Shown here piece after piece: positions 1 to 6,260 of a stretch of 13,439 nucleotides of DNA. This DNA comes from JAJZQD01 sp021847735 (GTDB lineage Bacteria; Bacillota; Thermincolia; Thermincolales; UBA2595): the NCBI GenBank assembly GCA_027324025.1, contig DAHVYW010000052.1, positions 1 to 13,439 of the forward strand, given 5' to 3'. Made by a program: the position numbers and the translations under genes. Under the pieces are notes generated by a model that ran no database searches, was not told the origin of the DNA, and worked only from the letters and a program-made list of their open reading frames with translations. The number at the start of each line of letters is the position of its first letter. The first letter of the stretch is position 1.

Positions 1-214
1 CCCTCCGCCAGGGGGCATGCCGGGAAACGGCGGCATCATATCTCCGCCAGGGGGCATGCCGGGAAACGGCGGCATCATATCTCCGCCAGGGGGCATGCCG
101 GGAAACGGCGGCATCATATCTCCGCCGGGAGGCATACCGGGCATAGGCGGCATCATCCCTCCGCCAGGGGGCATGCCGGGAAACGGCGGCATCATATCTC
201 CGCCAGGGGGCATC
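1..214 (-). repeat. 39-bp in-frame tandem repeat array
   Basis: The G-run that marks each unit starts at 11, 50, 89, 128, 167 and 206, an exact 39-base period (13 codons). Units at 11, 50 and 167 look identical over most of their length. The unit from 128 is a diverged variant encoding MPPMPG instead of MPPFPG, and its left boundary carries GGGAGG in place of GGGGG. The last spacing (206) loses the pattern after about 214. The array continues past position 1, so its total copy number is unknown. Confidence 0.95.
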
Positions 215-498
215 ACAGGGGGTGTTCCCGGCATACCGGGAGGCAATTCGGGCAGGAAAGGCGGCGATACAGCCGGCGGTGCGCCGGGTGGTACCTCCGG
301 TGCGGTTCCCGGTGGAAATCCGGGGGAAGGTAATTCCCCCCCTGGGGCTCCCAGGACCGGTATTTTAATTACCTGTCCCGGAAAGATCATGTCCGGGTCG
401 GCAATATCAGGATTTGCTTTTATCAGTTCATTTAGTGATACACCATAGCGTTTTGCAATTTTATACATGGTGTCTCCCGTCGTTACAGTATATTTCAT
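1..498 (-). CDS. LysM-domain protein with Pro/Gly/Met-rich 13-residue tandem repeats (3' end outside window)
   Basis: The frame stays open from the ATG at 498 to the window edge (166 codons), so the C-terminus is missing. Residues 2-46 form one LysM domain: a YTVTTGDT start, then a KIAKRYGVS helix, NPDI, and a closing FPGQVIKIP. LysM domains bind the GlcNAc chains of peptidoglycan or cortex. The rest is low complexity: a Pro/Gly linker, then a 13-residue unit (PGMPPGGDMMPPF) repeated at least five times. There is no signal peptide, so the protein should stay in the cytoplasm of the cell that makes it. The start has a GGGGGA ribosome binding site 7 bases upstream. The layout, an N-terminal LysM followed by a Pro-rich tail, recalls the spore-coat morphogenetic protein SafA of Bacillus, and the sigma-K-like promoter upstream fits a mother-cell role. 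That role is inference; orthology to SafA is not shown. Confidence 0.85.
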   Translation of the reverse strand, partial: MKYTVTTGDTMYKIAKRYGVSLNELIKANPDIADPDMIFPGQVIKIPVLGAPGGELPSPGFPPGTAPEVPPGAPPAVSPPFLPELPPGMPGTPPVMPPGGDMMPPFPGMPPGGGMMPPMPGMPPGGDMMPPFPGMPPGGDMMPPFPGMPPGGDMMPPFPGMPPGGG

Positions 499-553
499 CG
501 CTTTTCCCCCATTACTTCGTACTCACTCACCATCCCAAGAGATTTTGTCATAA

Positions 554-582
554 TAGCCTATGAAACAGAAAGACTATTGGTT
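554..582 (-). promoter_or_regulatory. Candidate sigma-K-type (mother-cell) promoter for the LysM gene
   Basis: On the minus strand AACC (582-579) is followed after 16 bases by CATAGGCTA (562-554). The sigma-K consensus known from Bacillus is an AC at -35 and CATAnnnTA at -10, about 16-17 bases apart, so the match is complete. Transcription would start near 546, giving a leader of about 48 nt. No sigma-A promoter of comparable quality was seen in this gap. The motif is short, so chance occurrence is possible. Confidence 0.45.
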
Positions 583-609
583 ACAAATTTACGGTTAAGC
601 TTTAAAGGA

Positions 610-645
610 AAAACTCCCCGTCTTAGTAAATAGCAGGGGAGTTTT
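610..645 (-). terminator. Rho-independent terminator after the kinase remnant
   Basis: AAAACTCCCC (610-619) and GGGGAGTTTT (636-645) form a perfect 10-bp stem with a 16-nt loop. Read on the minus strand, the stem ends in a run of five T (AGTTTTTCC). It lies 32 bases past the stop of the kinase fragment and so closes the CDF-plsC-kinase unit. It also has T-richness on the plus strand and could act in both directions. Confidence 0.85.
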
Positions 646-676
646 ATCGAACAACTTATATTTAAAATCATTGGAG

Positions 677-1255
677 TTATACAGCCACCCTGTTTTTCCT
701 GAATCTGACGTAAACAGTAGTACCGTTTGAACCGGTATCAATGTTAATGACTGCATAATGCCGGGCCGCAATACTGTAACATACTGCCAGCCCCAACCCC
801 GTCCCGGTCGTTTTAGTCGTAAAAAACGGGGTGCCGATCTTATCGAGCACTTCCTGATCTATTCCACCGCCTTGATCCTTAAATGATAAGACCACTTCGT
901 CGCCTTCAGTGAACGTTTTGATAATCAGCCTTCCGCCGTGAGACATTGATTCAAGCCCGTTATTAGCCAGATTGAGCGTTAGCTGCCTAATTTCTTTATC
1001 ATCAAGAAGCAGGTCCGGTACATCTCCCAACTCAACAGTAACATACTTGCCGGAACTTAGTGCATTGGCAGAAATCAGCTGAGAGACGGCACCTACTATA
1101 ATATTAAGGTCTTGCACCTTTTCATTAACTGCCCTGTTCTTACCCAGGGCCAGGTATTCCATAATTATATCATTAGCCCTGTCAAATGCCATTTCCTCTG
1201 GTAACATATTTGACAAATTACAACATTTTCCTTTATAATTAAAAAATCCGCCCAA
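677..1255 (-). pseudogene. Truncated histidine kinase: ATPase domain without the phospho-acceptor histidine
   Basis: The 192 residues match the C-terminal half of the PAS-type sporulation-kinase family of Peptococcaceae. The DRANDIIMEYL helix is the second half of the HisKA domain. The N box (LNLANNGLESM), G1 (FKDQGGGI), F box (GTPFFTTK) and G2 (GTGLGLAVCYS) are all intact, so ATP binding is plausible. The first half of HisKA, including the H box (HEIRNP type), is absent. Reading upstream in frame gives about 14 more codons without a suitable histidine, then a TAA at 1298-1300, and this stretch overlaps the end of plsC. The only start at this end is a TTG at 1255 with no ribosome binding site; later in-frame ATGs are no better supported. 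No PAS or sensor domain precedes it. I read it as the remnant of a deleted kinase gene. A free HATPase protein, made by coupling to plsC, is the alternative. Confidence 0.65.
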
Positions 1256-1280
1256 AAGTTTAGGCAGTTTTTCAAGAATT

Positions 1281-1868
1281 CTATTGGTTTTTATCGGTTA
1301 GTTTCCCTATTTCTTCCATAAATATAGTACTGACTTTTTGAAGCAGTTCCTTGTTTACTTTTTGATCTGCAAATTGGTCGGTTTCAATGGGTTTTCCTAT
1401 GTTCACCGTTACTTTGCCCCAACCTTTTGCCCCGATAATTCCTACCGGTATCAAGGGAACCCCGGTCTTGACCGCCAACATGGCGGCCCCATTTCTGGCT
1501 TCCTGAAGGTCTCCTGATTTGCTCCTTGTCCCCTCCGGAAACAAGCCGATTACATTACCGGTCTCCAGGTAGTTGAGGGCAAATTTTATCGCTCCGCGGT
1601 CCGTTTGCCCGCGTCTAACGGGAAAAGCGCCCAATAGCTTAATAAGCAGGACAAAAAGGTAATTTTTTTTATATAACTCTTCCTTGGCCATGTAACTTAC
1701 CTTGCGGTCAAAGCTACCTCCAATAATAACCGGGTCCCAAAAGCTGCAATGGTTGGACACTACAACCATCCCTCCGCAGCTGGGAATGTTTTCTTTTCCG
1801 TTGACCTCCCAACGCCTAATTATCAATAAAACTAAACGGCATGCTGTTCTGGCAACCAAATAGAACAT
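1281..1868 (-). CDS. plsC: 1-acyl-sn-glycerol-3-phosphate acyltransferase (PlsC/LPLAT family)
   Basis: The enzyme acylates lysophosphatidic acid to phosphatidic acid at the membrane, the second acylation in phospholipid synthesis. At 195 residues it has the short form usual in Firmicutes. The four acyltransferase motifs are present in order: NHCSFWD with catalytic H40 and D45, GAFPVRRG (80-87) with the substrate-binding arginines, FPEGTRS (110-116), and VPLIPVGIIG (137-146). The hydrophobic N-terminus (residues 1-18) is a likely membrane anchor. The ATG at 1868 has GGGAGG 11 bases upstream. It starts 39 bases after the CDF transporter stop with no terminator between, so the two are probably cotranscribed. 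Its 3' end overlaps the frame of the kinase remnant. The family assignment is firm; the exact lysophospholipid specificity is inferred. Confidence 0.92.
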   Translation of the reverse strand: MFYLVARTACRLVLLIIRRWEVNGKENIPSCGGMVVVSNHCSFWDPVIIGGSFDRKVSYMAKEELYKKNYLFVLLIKLLGAFPVRRGQTDRGAIKFALNYLETGNVIGLFPEGTRSKSGDLQEARNGAAMLAVKTGVPLIPVGIIGAKGWGKVTVNIGKPIETDQFADQKVNKELLQKVSTIFMEEIGKLTDKNQ

Positions 1869-1907
1869 TACTTCGGCATCCTCCCGGGACTTTGATTAAT
1901 ATGTTAA

Positions 1908-3071
1908 TCAGTTTTCTTCGCAGTTTTCATTACATTGGGTACAGGTTCCGTCACATGGTTCGACACGAAAATGAACACTGGCCTCAGGCAGTTCCTTTTT
2001 GATATCATTTTCCAGATCATCACAGCATTTCCTGGCATCCATAACGGAAATCCCTTTCGGCAGGACAATGTGCAGGCTAATGAAACTTCCGTTGGGGCCC
2101 CTGCTAACTTCAAGGTCATGATATTCTCTGAACAGAGTAACGTGTTCTTCCATAATTTTGTTAACTATTTTTGTTGTCTCCTCTATCGCTAAATAGTAGC
2201 TTTCCCAGTTATCCTCGGGTTCAAAGTGGACCACGATGTCACTGCTGTGTTTGGCTAATTTTTCCTCAACTATATTGGCAATTTTATGTCCGTCGACAAA
2301 AGAGACGTTGCGCTGCATCACCACGTGTAAATCTCCGTGGATGCTGCCGCCGGCCTGGCGCAGCCTGACCCTGTGAACACCCGCCACACCCGGTACTTCC
2401 AGGACCTCTTCGGTAATGCGCCGGTTGAGGCCGCGGGGAGCTTTATCCAACAAAGCGTCAACGGTCCGTGTTGCTAACCTCCAACTGGCTATTACTACAA
2501 TCAATGCAACTGCTAAGGCAGCCAACGGGTCGGCGTAGTGTACTCCGTACTTGGCAAAAACAAGGCCAATGAGCACCACCAGCGAACTGAGTATGTCACT
2601 GGAAAAGTGTAGGGCATCAGCTTCCAGAGCTTGGCTGTTGTATTTTTTGGCTACCCGGGATAAGGCCCTCGACCTGGAAAAATCCACGAGTATTGAAACA
2701 ATTATGACAACAAAACTCCATGCAGTAATTTGTATCGGCTCCGGTTTAAAGAAAAGCCTGTTTATCGCCTCTTTTATAATCCAGGCACAGGTTAAAAATA
2801 ACAGGATTGATTCAATCAGAGCCGAGAAGTTTTCTACCTTGGCATGTCCGTAATTGTGTTCTTCGTCAGCGGGTTTGTCAGAGACTTTTACGGCAAAATA
2901 TGTAATCAGCGCTGCCCCAAAATCCAGGGCCGAGTGCGCCGCCTCCGAAAGAATACCCAAACTGCCTGTAAGTAACCCTACCACAAGTTTTCCTGCCGTT
3001 AGAAAAAACGATGCAAAAACAGAACTCAATGCAACTGCTTTTTTTTCATTTAGGTTTTCAGAACTTGCCAT
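1908..3071 (-). CDS. Cation diffusion facilitator transporter with duplicated C-terminal domain and Cys tail
   Basis: A membrane antiporter that exports divalent metal ions such as Zn, Co, Cd or Fe in exchange for protons. The N-terminal 200 residues hold about six membrane segments. The transport site is H46-x3-D50 in TM2 and H155-x3-D159 in TM5, the HD/HD pattern usually tied to Zn-type members rather than the DxxxD pattern of Mn exporters. DEEHNYGHAK (69-78) is the conserved TM2-TM3 loop. After the TMs comes the cytoplasmic ferredoxin-like domain (about 213-290), followed by what looks like a second copy (about 291-372). Most CDF proteins have one copy and about 300 residues; this has 387. 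The C-terminus carries C373-x3-C-x2-C-x3-C384, a likely metal-binding tail. The ATG at 3071 has a GGGGGGAG ribosome binding site. It has its own promoter and a structured leader and precedes plsC. The metal is not known. Confidence 0.92.
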   Translation of the reverse strand: MASSENLNEKKAVALSSVFASFFLTAGKLVVGLLTGSLGILSEAAHSALDFGAALITYFAVKVSDKPADEEHNYGHAKVENFSALIESILLFLTCAWIIKEAINRLFFKPEPIQITAWSFVVIIVSILVDFSRSRALSRVAKKYNSQALEADALHFSSDILSSLVVLIGLVFAKYGVHYADPLAALAVALIVVIASWRLATRTVDALLDKAPRGLNRRITEEVLEVPGVAGVHRVRLRQAGGSIHGDLHVVMQRNVSFVDGHKIANIVEEKLAKHSSDIVVHFEPEDNWESYYLAIEETTKIVNKIMEEHVTLFREYHDLEVSRGPNGSFISLHIVLPKGISVMDARKCCDDLENDIKKELPEASVHFRVEPCDGTCTQCNENCEEN

Positions 3072-3183
3072 AAAGCTCCCCCCGGAACATCATATTAAAA
3101 GCCTGTGGCACCAAAGGTCCCACAGGCTTTTCCTGCTGCGCGAAGCCCGGCTAACCGAAGCAATACCGGTAACCTGTTCCTAT
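3072..3183 (-). promoter_or_regulatory. Structured 5' leader of the CDF transporter gene (possible attenuator or riboswitch)
   Basis: From the predicted start near 3183 to the ATG the leader is about 110 nt. Its first part holds GGTTACCG pairing with CGGTTAGCC around a TATTGCTT loop, then a GC-rich stretch, then the 12-bp hairpin at 3131-3097. ACAGGTT just upstream (minus strand of about 3171-3177) can pair with AGCCTGT in the left arm of that hairpin, so an alternative antiterminator fold is possible. I could not match it confidently to a known class; the NiCo (czcD) class is the obvious one to test because it sits before CDF genes. Confidence 0.4.
3097..3131 (-). terminator. Terminator-like hairpin between cytochrome and CDF genes
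   Basis: AAAAGCCTGTGG (3097-3108) and CCACAGGCTTTT (3120-3131) make a perfect 12-bp stem with an 11-nt loop. On the minus strand it ends in TTTT then AATATG. It can terminate the cytochrome transcript, but it lies downstream of the CDF promoter and only 25 bases before the CDF start, so it would also attenuate that gene. Confidence 0.7.
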
Positions 3184-3189
3184 GTGACT

Positions 3190-3219
3190 AGTATAACATA
3201 GCACTTCAGAATTTTTCAA
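3190..3219 (-). promoter_or_regulatory. Sigma-A promoter for the CDF-plsC unit
   Basis: On the minus strand TTGAAA (3219-3214) is followed after 18 bases by TATACT (3195-3190). This is close to consensus and begins 20 bases past the cytochrome stop codon, which gives the CDF gene transcription independent of the cytochrome. Confidence 0.65.
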
Positions 3220-3239
3220 CGGTTTTTTGGCAAAAAGTA

Positions 3240-5012
3240 TTACTTATACAAAACTTCCAACCTGTATCCAATAAATCTTGACGACGGGTCGTGGTTTTCC
3301 CCCCCGTAGAAGTTAACTGTAGCCATCCGGTTGCCTTTCGAGTAAGTGGCTGTAAAATTATCTGCGCCCTGAACCGAACCGGAAGTTTTAGCCCACCCGT
3401 TGTCTGCCATATTCTGATCGTACCAGGTATTAACTTCTGTTCCACTGACACTTTGCAGCCGGTTGGAGATAATTATCTTCGCCCCGGCGGATGCGTAATC
3501 AGCCGTAAACCACGGCTCCCCGGCCCATATCGCTGCATTCAACGGAACCGACCAAGCGAACCCGGGGTACTGGGAAATATCAGCGGGAACCTTTTGCACA
3601 AAATTAACGTTATGACCCTCACTGTGGCAGGAAAAACAGTTGGTATTCTTAGTGCTGATGGAGTATTTGACAATATCCCCAGCCCCTGCGCTGTGACATA
3701 TCTGACAGCCGTTCTGCCGGTGGAATTGCGGTTCAGTAAGGATTGAATCGGAGTGACAGGTCTGGCAGTTGCTGTCAAGGCCGCTGCTGTGTGCAGGATG
3801 ACCCCCGGTAGTACCAAGGCTGTGGCAGGCTGAACAGGCCGTATTCTTTGTGCTTATAGCCGTTTGTACCCTCACGTCAGGGTTTCCATGGCAGGTGAAA
3901 CAGGTCAAAGCGCTGCCTGAACTGTCGGTCCTCCTTTGGTGTTCCCTGGTAAGGCTGGTGGCATGGCATGTGGTGCACCCGGTAGAACTTGTAATATGGC
4001 GATTTGCAGTATTTGTAACGTTGTGATAAGCCGGGATTGACGGGCCCCAGTTTTTGGTGTGGCACTCAACACAGCTGTCGGTGGTCCGTACCGGGTGGTC
4101 AGGCTGCATTGATACCGGCAGTCCCCCGGTATGGTACGCCGCGGGAAAAGTATTTGAATTATAGTGGCATCTATAACAGTTGTCCAGAGGGTAGACCGGT
4201 TGGACTGGGTCAAGATTCAAACCGTGGCATTTTCCGCAGTTGTTCATAGGGTGGCTTGTTCTCTGGTGGCATTTCTGGCAGGTGTTATCATCAACGGAAA
4301 AAGTCATATCAGTATATGTATTTACTGTAAATTTCCACTGCGCCTGTGCCGAATTACCTGATGTATCCCTGGCCGCCAAAGAAACTATATGGCTGGATTC
4401 ATTGCTCATGTCAGATGTCGGGATGTACGTGACTTGGCCTGTGATGGCATCAAAGGAAGTCGGCACCTGGCTGCCGTCAATGTTCATCGTAATAGAACCC
4501 AGGTCCAGTGAACCGCCGGAAATAACCGCCGAAACTATCGGCCTGCGGTCTGTAACAACAGTCCCGTCAACCGGGCTGACAGACGTTATTTTTGGGGGCT
4601 GCCCGACAACAAAAGACCAAATATAGGTGGTTTTATTGCCAACACCGTCGGCAACTGAAACTTCCATATTATGGACACCATTGGACAACGTGGCTGGGTA
4701 GTAGATTGACAGGGTGGTATAATCATCTGTCCATTCATCAATCCATCCATATTCGGTTATCGGTTGGACCCCGATATTGTCCAACTTCATAACTACTGAA
4801 GATGCAACCAAGTTATCCTGGTCTTTGGCCGTTAGGGATACTGTAATCTTACTGACACTGATTACGGCATCCTTGGCCGGATATACTCCTGTAATGGAGG
4901 GTCCTACGGTATCAGCCAAAACGGAACTGGAAACAATAAGGATCATTGTTAAGGAGACCAAGGTAACCAGAAACAGTAACCTCCTGCGAAAACATAGCTT
5001 TAGATTTTCCAT
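3240..5012 (-). CDS. Secreted decahaem c-type cytochrome with N-terminal Ig-like domains
   Basis: An exported electron-transfer protein. Residues 5-33 are a signal peptide (arginine cluster, hydrophobic core, likely cleavage after SSVLA). Residues about 36-137 and 138-231 look like two Ig-like beta domains (PxITxVxP starts). Ten CxxCH haem sites follow, at C245, C259, C279, C314, C346, C371, C393, C416, C436 and C459, with many extra histidines as likely distal ligands. STKNTxCxxCHS occurs twice (387 and 453), a sign of internal duplication. Residues about 475-590 form a haem-free globular domain that I do not recognise. No sortase motif, lipobox or C-terminal membrane helix is visible, so how it stays at the cell surface is unclear. 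The ATG at 5012 has AAAGGGG 11 bases upstream. It stands alone, with no cytochrome-maturation gene nearby. A role in extracellular or wall-crossing electron transfer is inferred from haem content. Confidence 0.93.
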   Translation of the reverse strand: MENLKLCFRRRLLFLVTLVSLTMILIVSSSVLADTVGPSITGVYPAKDAVISVSKITVSLTAKDQDNLVASSVVMKLDNIGVQPITEYGWIDEWTDDYTTLSIYYPATLSNGVHNMEVSVADGVGNKTTYIWSFVVGQPPKITSVSPVDGTVVTDRRPIVSAVISGGSLDLGSITMNIDGSQVPTSFDAITGQVTYIPTSDMSNESSHIVSLAARDTSGNSAQAQWKFTVNTYTDMTFSVDDNTCQKCHQRTSHPMNNCGKCHGLNLDPVQPVYPLDNCYRCHYNSNTFPAAYHTGGLPVSMQPDHPVRTTDSCVECHTKNWGPSIPAYHNVTNTANRHITSSTGCTTCHATSLTREHQRRTDSSGSALTCFTCHGNPDVRVQTAISTKNTACSACHSLGTTGGHPAHSSGLDSNCQTCHSDSILTEPQFHRQNGCQICHSAGAGDIVKYSISTKNTNCFSCHSEGHNVNFVQKVPADISQYPGFAWSVPLNAAIWAGEPWFTADYASAGAKIIISNRLQSVSGTEVNTWYDQNMADNGWAKTSGSVQGADNFTATYSKGNRMATVNFYGGENHDPSSRFIGYRLEVLYK

Positions 5013-5084
5013 TCCTTAATTCGCCCCTTTAAAAAGAATATTGACTTTAGGTATTTCTAACCTGACTTTTTCACCTCCCGGATT

Positions 5085-5117
5085 ATTATAAAATACTGTA
5101 CAAAAGTATATCGACAA
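5085..5117 (-). promoter_or_regulatory. Candidate promoter of the cytochrome gene with long spacer
   Basis: On the minus strand a perfect -10, TATAAT (5090-5085), lies 21 bases after TTGTCG (5117-5112). At the usual 17-base distance there is only CGATAT, a poor -35. A long spacer with the -35 hexamer inside a Spo0A box is how the Spo0A-activated spoIIG promoter of Bacillus is built. The leader to the ATG is about 65-70 nt. Confidence 0.5.
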
Positions 5118-5126
5118 ATTTCGACA
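5110..5126 (-). promoter_or_regulatory. Tandem Spo0A boxes upstream of the cytochrome gene
   Basis: On the minus strand TGTCGAA (5126-5120) exactly matches the Spo0A box consensus, and a second TGTCGAT (5116-5110) follows exactly 10 bases later, in the same direction on the same face of the helix. The second box contains most of the candidate -35 hexamer. Tandem boxes at this spacing and position fit direct control by phosphorylated Spo0A, most simply activation. Confidence 0.5.
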
Positions 5127-5170
5127 TTTGATTATGAAATCCTTCCTGATTTTATAAATTTAATAAACAG

Positions 5171-5196
5171 AAAAAAGCGCATGCGGGTGCATGCGC
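5171..5196 (-). terminator. Rho-independent terminator of the asp23-nusB-Kae1-like operon
   Basis: GCGCATGC (5177-5184) and GCATGCGC (5189-5196) form a perfect GC-rich 8-bp stem with a GGGT loop (plus-strand reading). On the minus strand it runs directly into six T (5176-5171). It lies about 85 bases past the stop of the Kae1-like gene. Confidence 0.9.
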
Positions 5197-5204
5197 CTAA
5201 GAAT

Positions 5205-5258
5205 TTGCCCAAAAAACAGCTTGTACCTGACGTTAAATACCAACTCTGTTTTAGGCAA
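5205..5258 (-). repeat. Imperfect inverted repeat in the 3' untranslated region
   Basis: TTGCC (5205-5209) plus AAAACAG (5213-5219) can pair with CTGTTTT (5246-5252) plus GGCAA (5254-5258), giving a 12-bp stem with a small internal loop and a 26-nt apical loop. It lies between the stop codon at 5282 and the terminator. It may only protect the 3' end; no function is known. Confidence 0.35.
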
Positions 5259-5281
5259 TTATTTTTATTTAATTCTTATTA

Positions 5282-6256
5282 TTAAACCAAGAGGTTAGTT
5301 CCCTTTAGTATTGACATCCCTATAAGGGCCGTACCAACGGCATTGTCACTGCTTAACCCGGGAGAGGCAAAATACAGCTTGCCATTTACCGGTTTTTGCT
5401 GCACACCGGCTGACAATTCGTCCCTTATGAAGCTGTTGGCTGAAACCCCTCCGACTATGAGGACTGCCTTTATGCCGGTGTCCTCAACCGCCTTACTGAT
5501 AATTTTTCGCAGGGAATTGGCAATACACTTTTCCACAGCCCTGGCAATTTCGTTGGCCGGGATCCCCTGGTCAACCATACGGCGGGCAGCCGTTTCGGGG
5601 CCGGAAAAACTTATCTCATAACCCTTTACCGCTGAAGGGATGGAAACGTTTCCTTCAGCTTGCCGGGCCAACAACTCCAGATGGGGACCGGCTGGGAATG
5701 AAAGCCCCAGGCTTACCCCCACCCTGTCAATAAACTGCCCGGCGTGAAGGTCATTAGTGCCACCCAGCAACTTGATGTTAAAGGCCCTGTCCAATCCGGT
5801 ATATCCCGTTACATGCAGAATTTCCGTTGTCCCGCCTGACAGGTGGCAAGCCAGAAACTCCCCTTCCCGAGGCCCCCGAGCCGACCATATGCCGGCAGCC
5901 AGGTGACCCTCCTGGTGAGAAGTCCCGGTAAAAGGAATCCCGAGTAGATTGGCTAGAGACATTCCGTAGCTTTGTGCTACCCTGAATACAGGCATATATG
6001 AACCTTCAACAGGTCTCGGCCGTATGCTGGCCGCAACTCCCCGCAGTGTACCGGTGCCGGAGTCCCCAATCAACTGTTGAAAAAGGTCAGGTAGGTTGGT
6101 GATGTGCTGAAACAAGGCTTCATTTTGGGCCAGGCCCTTTCCACCAGGGGGAACTGACAGGAGTTTTCTTGCTTCGGAAAACAAATTTCCCTCACCATCA
6201 ACCATAGCGAGGGAAGTTGTATAACAACTTGTATCTATTCCAAGGTAGAGCTCCAT
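5282..6256 (-). CDS. Kae1/TsaD-like (O-sialoglycoprotein endopeptidase-type) paralogue
   Basis: An ASKHA-fold protein of 324 residues. It opens with the phosphate loop LGIDTSCYTTS, has the metal-binding H114-Q-E-G-H118, a second phosphate motif LSGGTTEIL (139-147), a LLGGTNDLHAGQFIDR region, GGVSAN (269-274) and a C-terminal SSDNAVG whose Asp is the third metal ligand in this family. The true tRNA t6A enzyme TsaD has SGGHT where this protein has SGGTT and is usually a little longer. I therefore read it as the second Kae1-type copy that many Clostridia carry next to nusB, and do not name it tsaD. Its substrate is unknown. I chose the ATG at 6256, which has GGGGTG 7 bases upstream and lies 4 bases past the nusB stop; a GTG at 6277 would overlap nusB and has no spaced ribosome binding site. 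It is translationally close to nusB and ends at a strong terminator. Confidence 0.82.
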   Translation of the reverse strand: MELYLGIDTSCYTTSLAMVDGEGNLFSEARKLLSVPPGGKGLAQNEALFQHITNLPDLFQQLIGDSGTGTLRGVAASIRPRPVEGSYMPVFRVAQSYGMSLANLLGIPFTGTSHQEGHLAAGIWSARGPREGEFLACHLSGGTTEILHVTGYTGLDRAFNIKLLGGTNDLHAGQFIDRVGVSLGLSFPAGPHLELLARQAEGNVSIPSAVKGYEISFSGPETAARRMVDQGIPANEIARAVEKCIANSLRKIISKAVEDTGIKAVLIVGGVSANSFIRDELSAGVQQKPVNGKLYFASPGLSSDNAVGTALIGMSILKGTNLLV

Positions 6257-6260
6257 AATC

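Noticed and set aside
1..214. Regular 39-bp repeats as a possible CRISPR array
   Set aside because: There are no unique spacers between repeats; the units abut, keep frame and encode a 13-residue peptide repeat.
17..448. Long plus-strand open frame rich in Gly/Pro opposite the LysM gene
   Set aside because: It mirrors the repeat array on the other strand, has no domain or ribosome binding site, and the minus-strand frame has a clear LysM domain.
1958..1964. Another TTCGACA (Spo0A box) inside the CDF gene
   Set aside because: Single site within a coding region and far from a promoter; expected by chance.
3132..3180. Resemblance of the CDF leader to the c-di-GMP-I riboswitch (a GGTTAGCCGGG stretch)
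   Set aside because: The required upstream GCAAAGCC-type loop and its pairing partner are absent on the coding strand.
5013..5084. GGGAGGTG at about 5081-5074 with a five-codon leader peptide (GTG to TAG)
   Set aside because: The Shine-Dalgarno would directly abut the GTG, so translation is unlikely.
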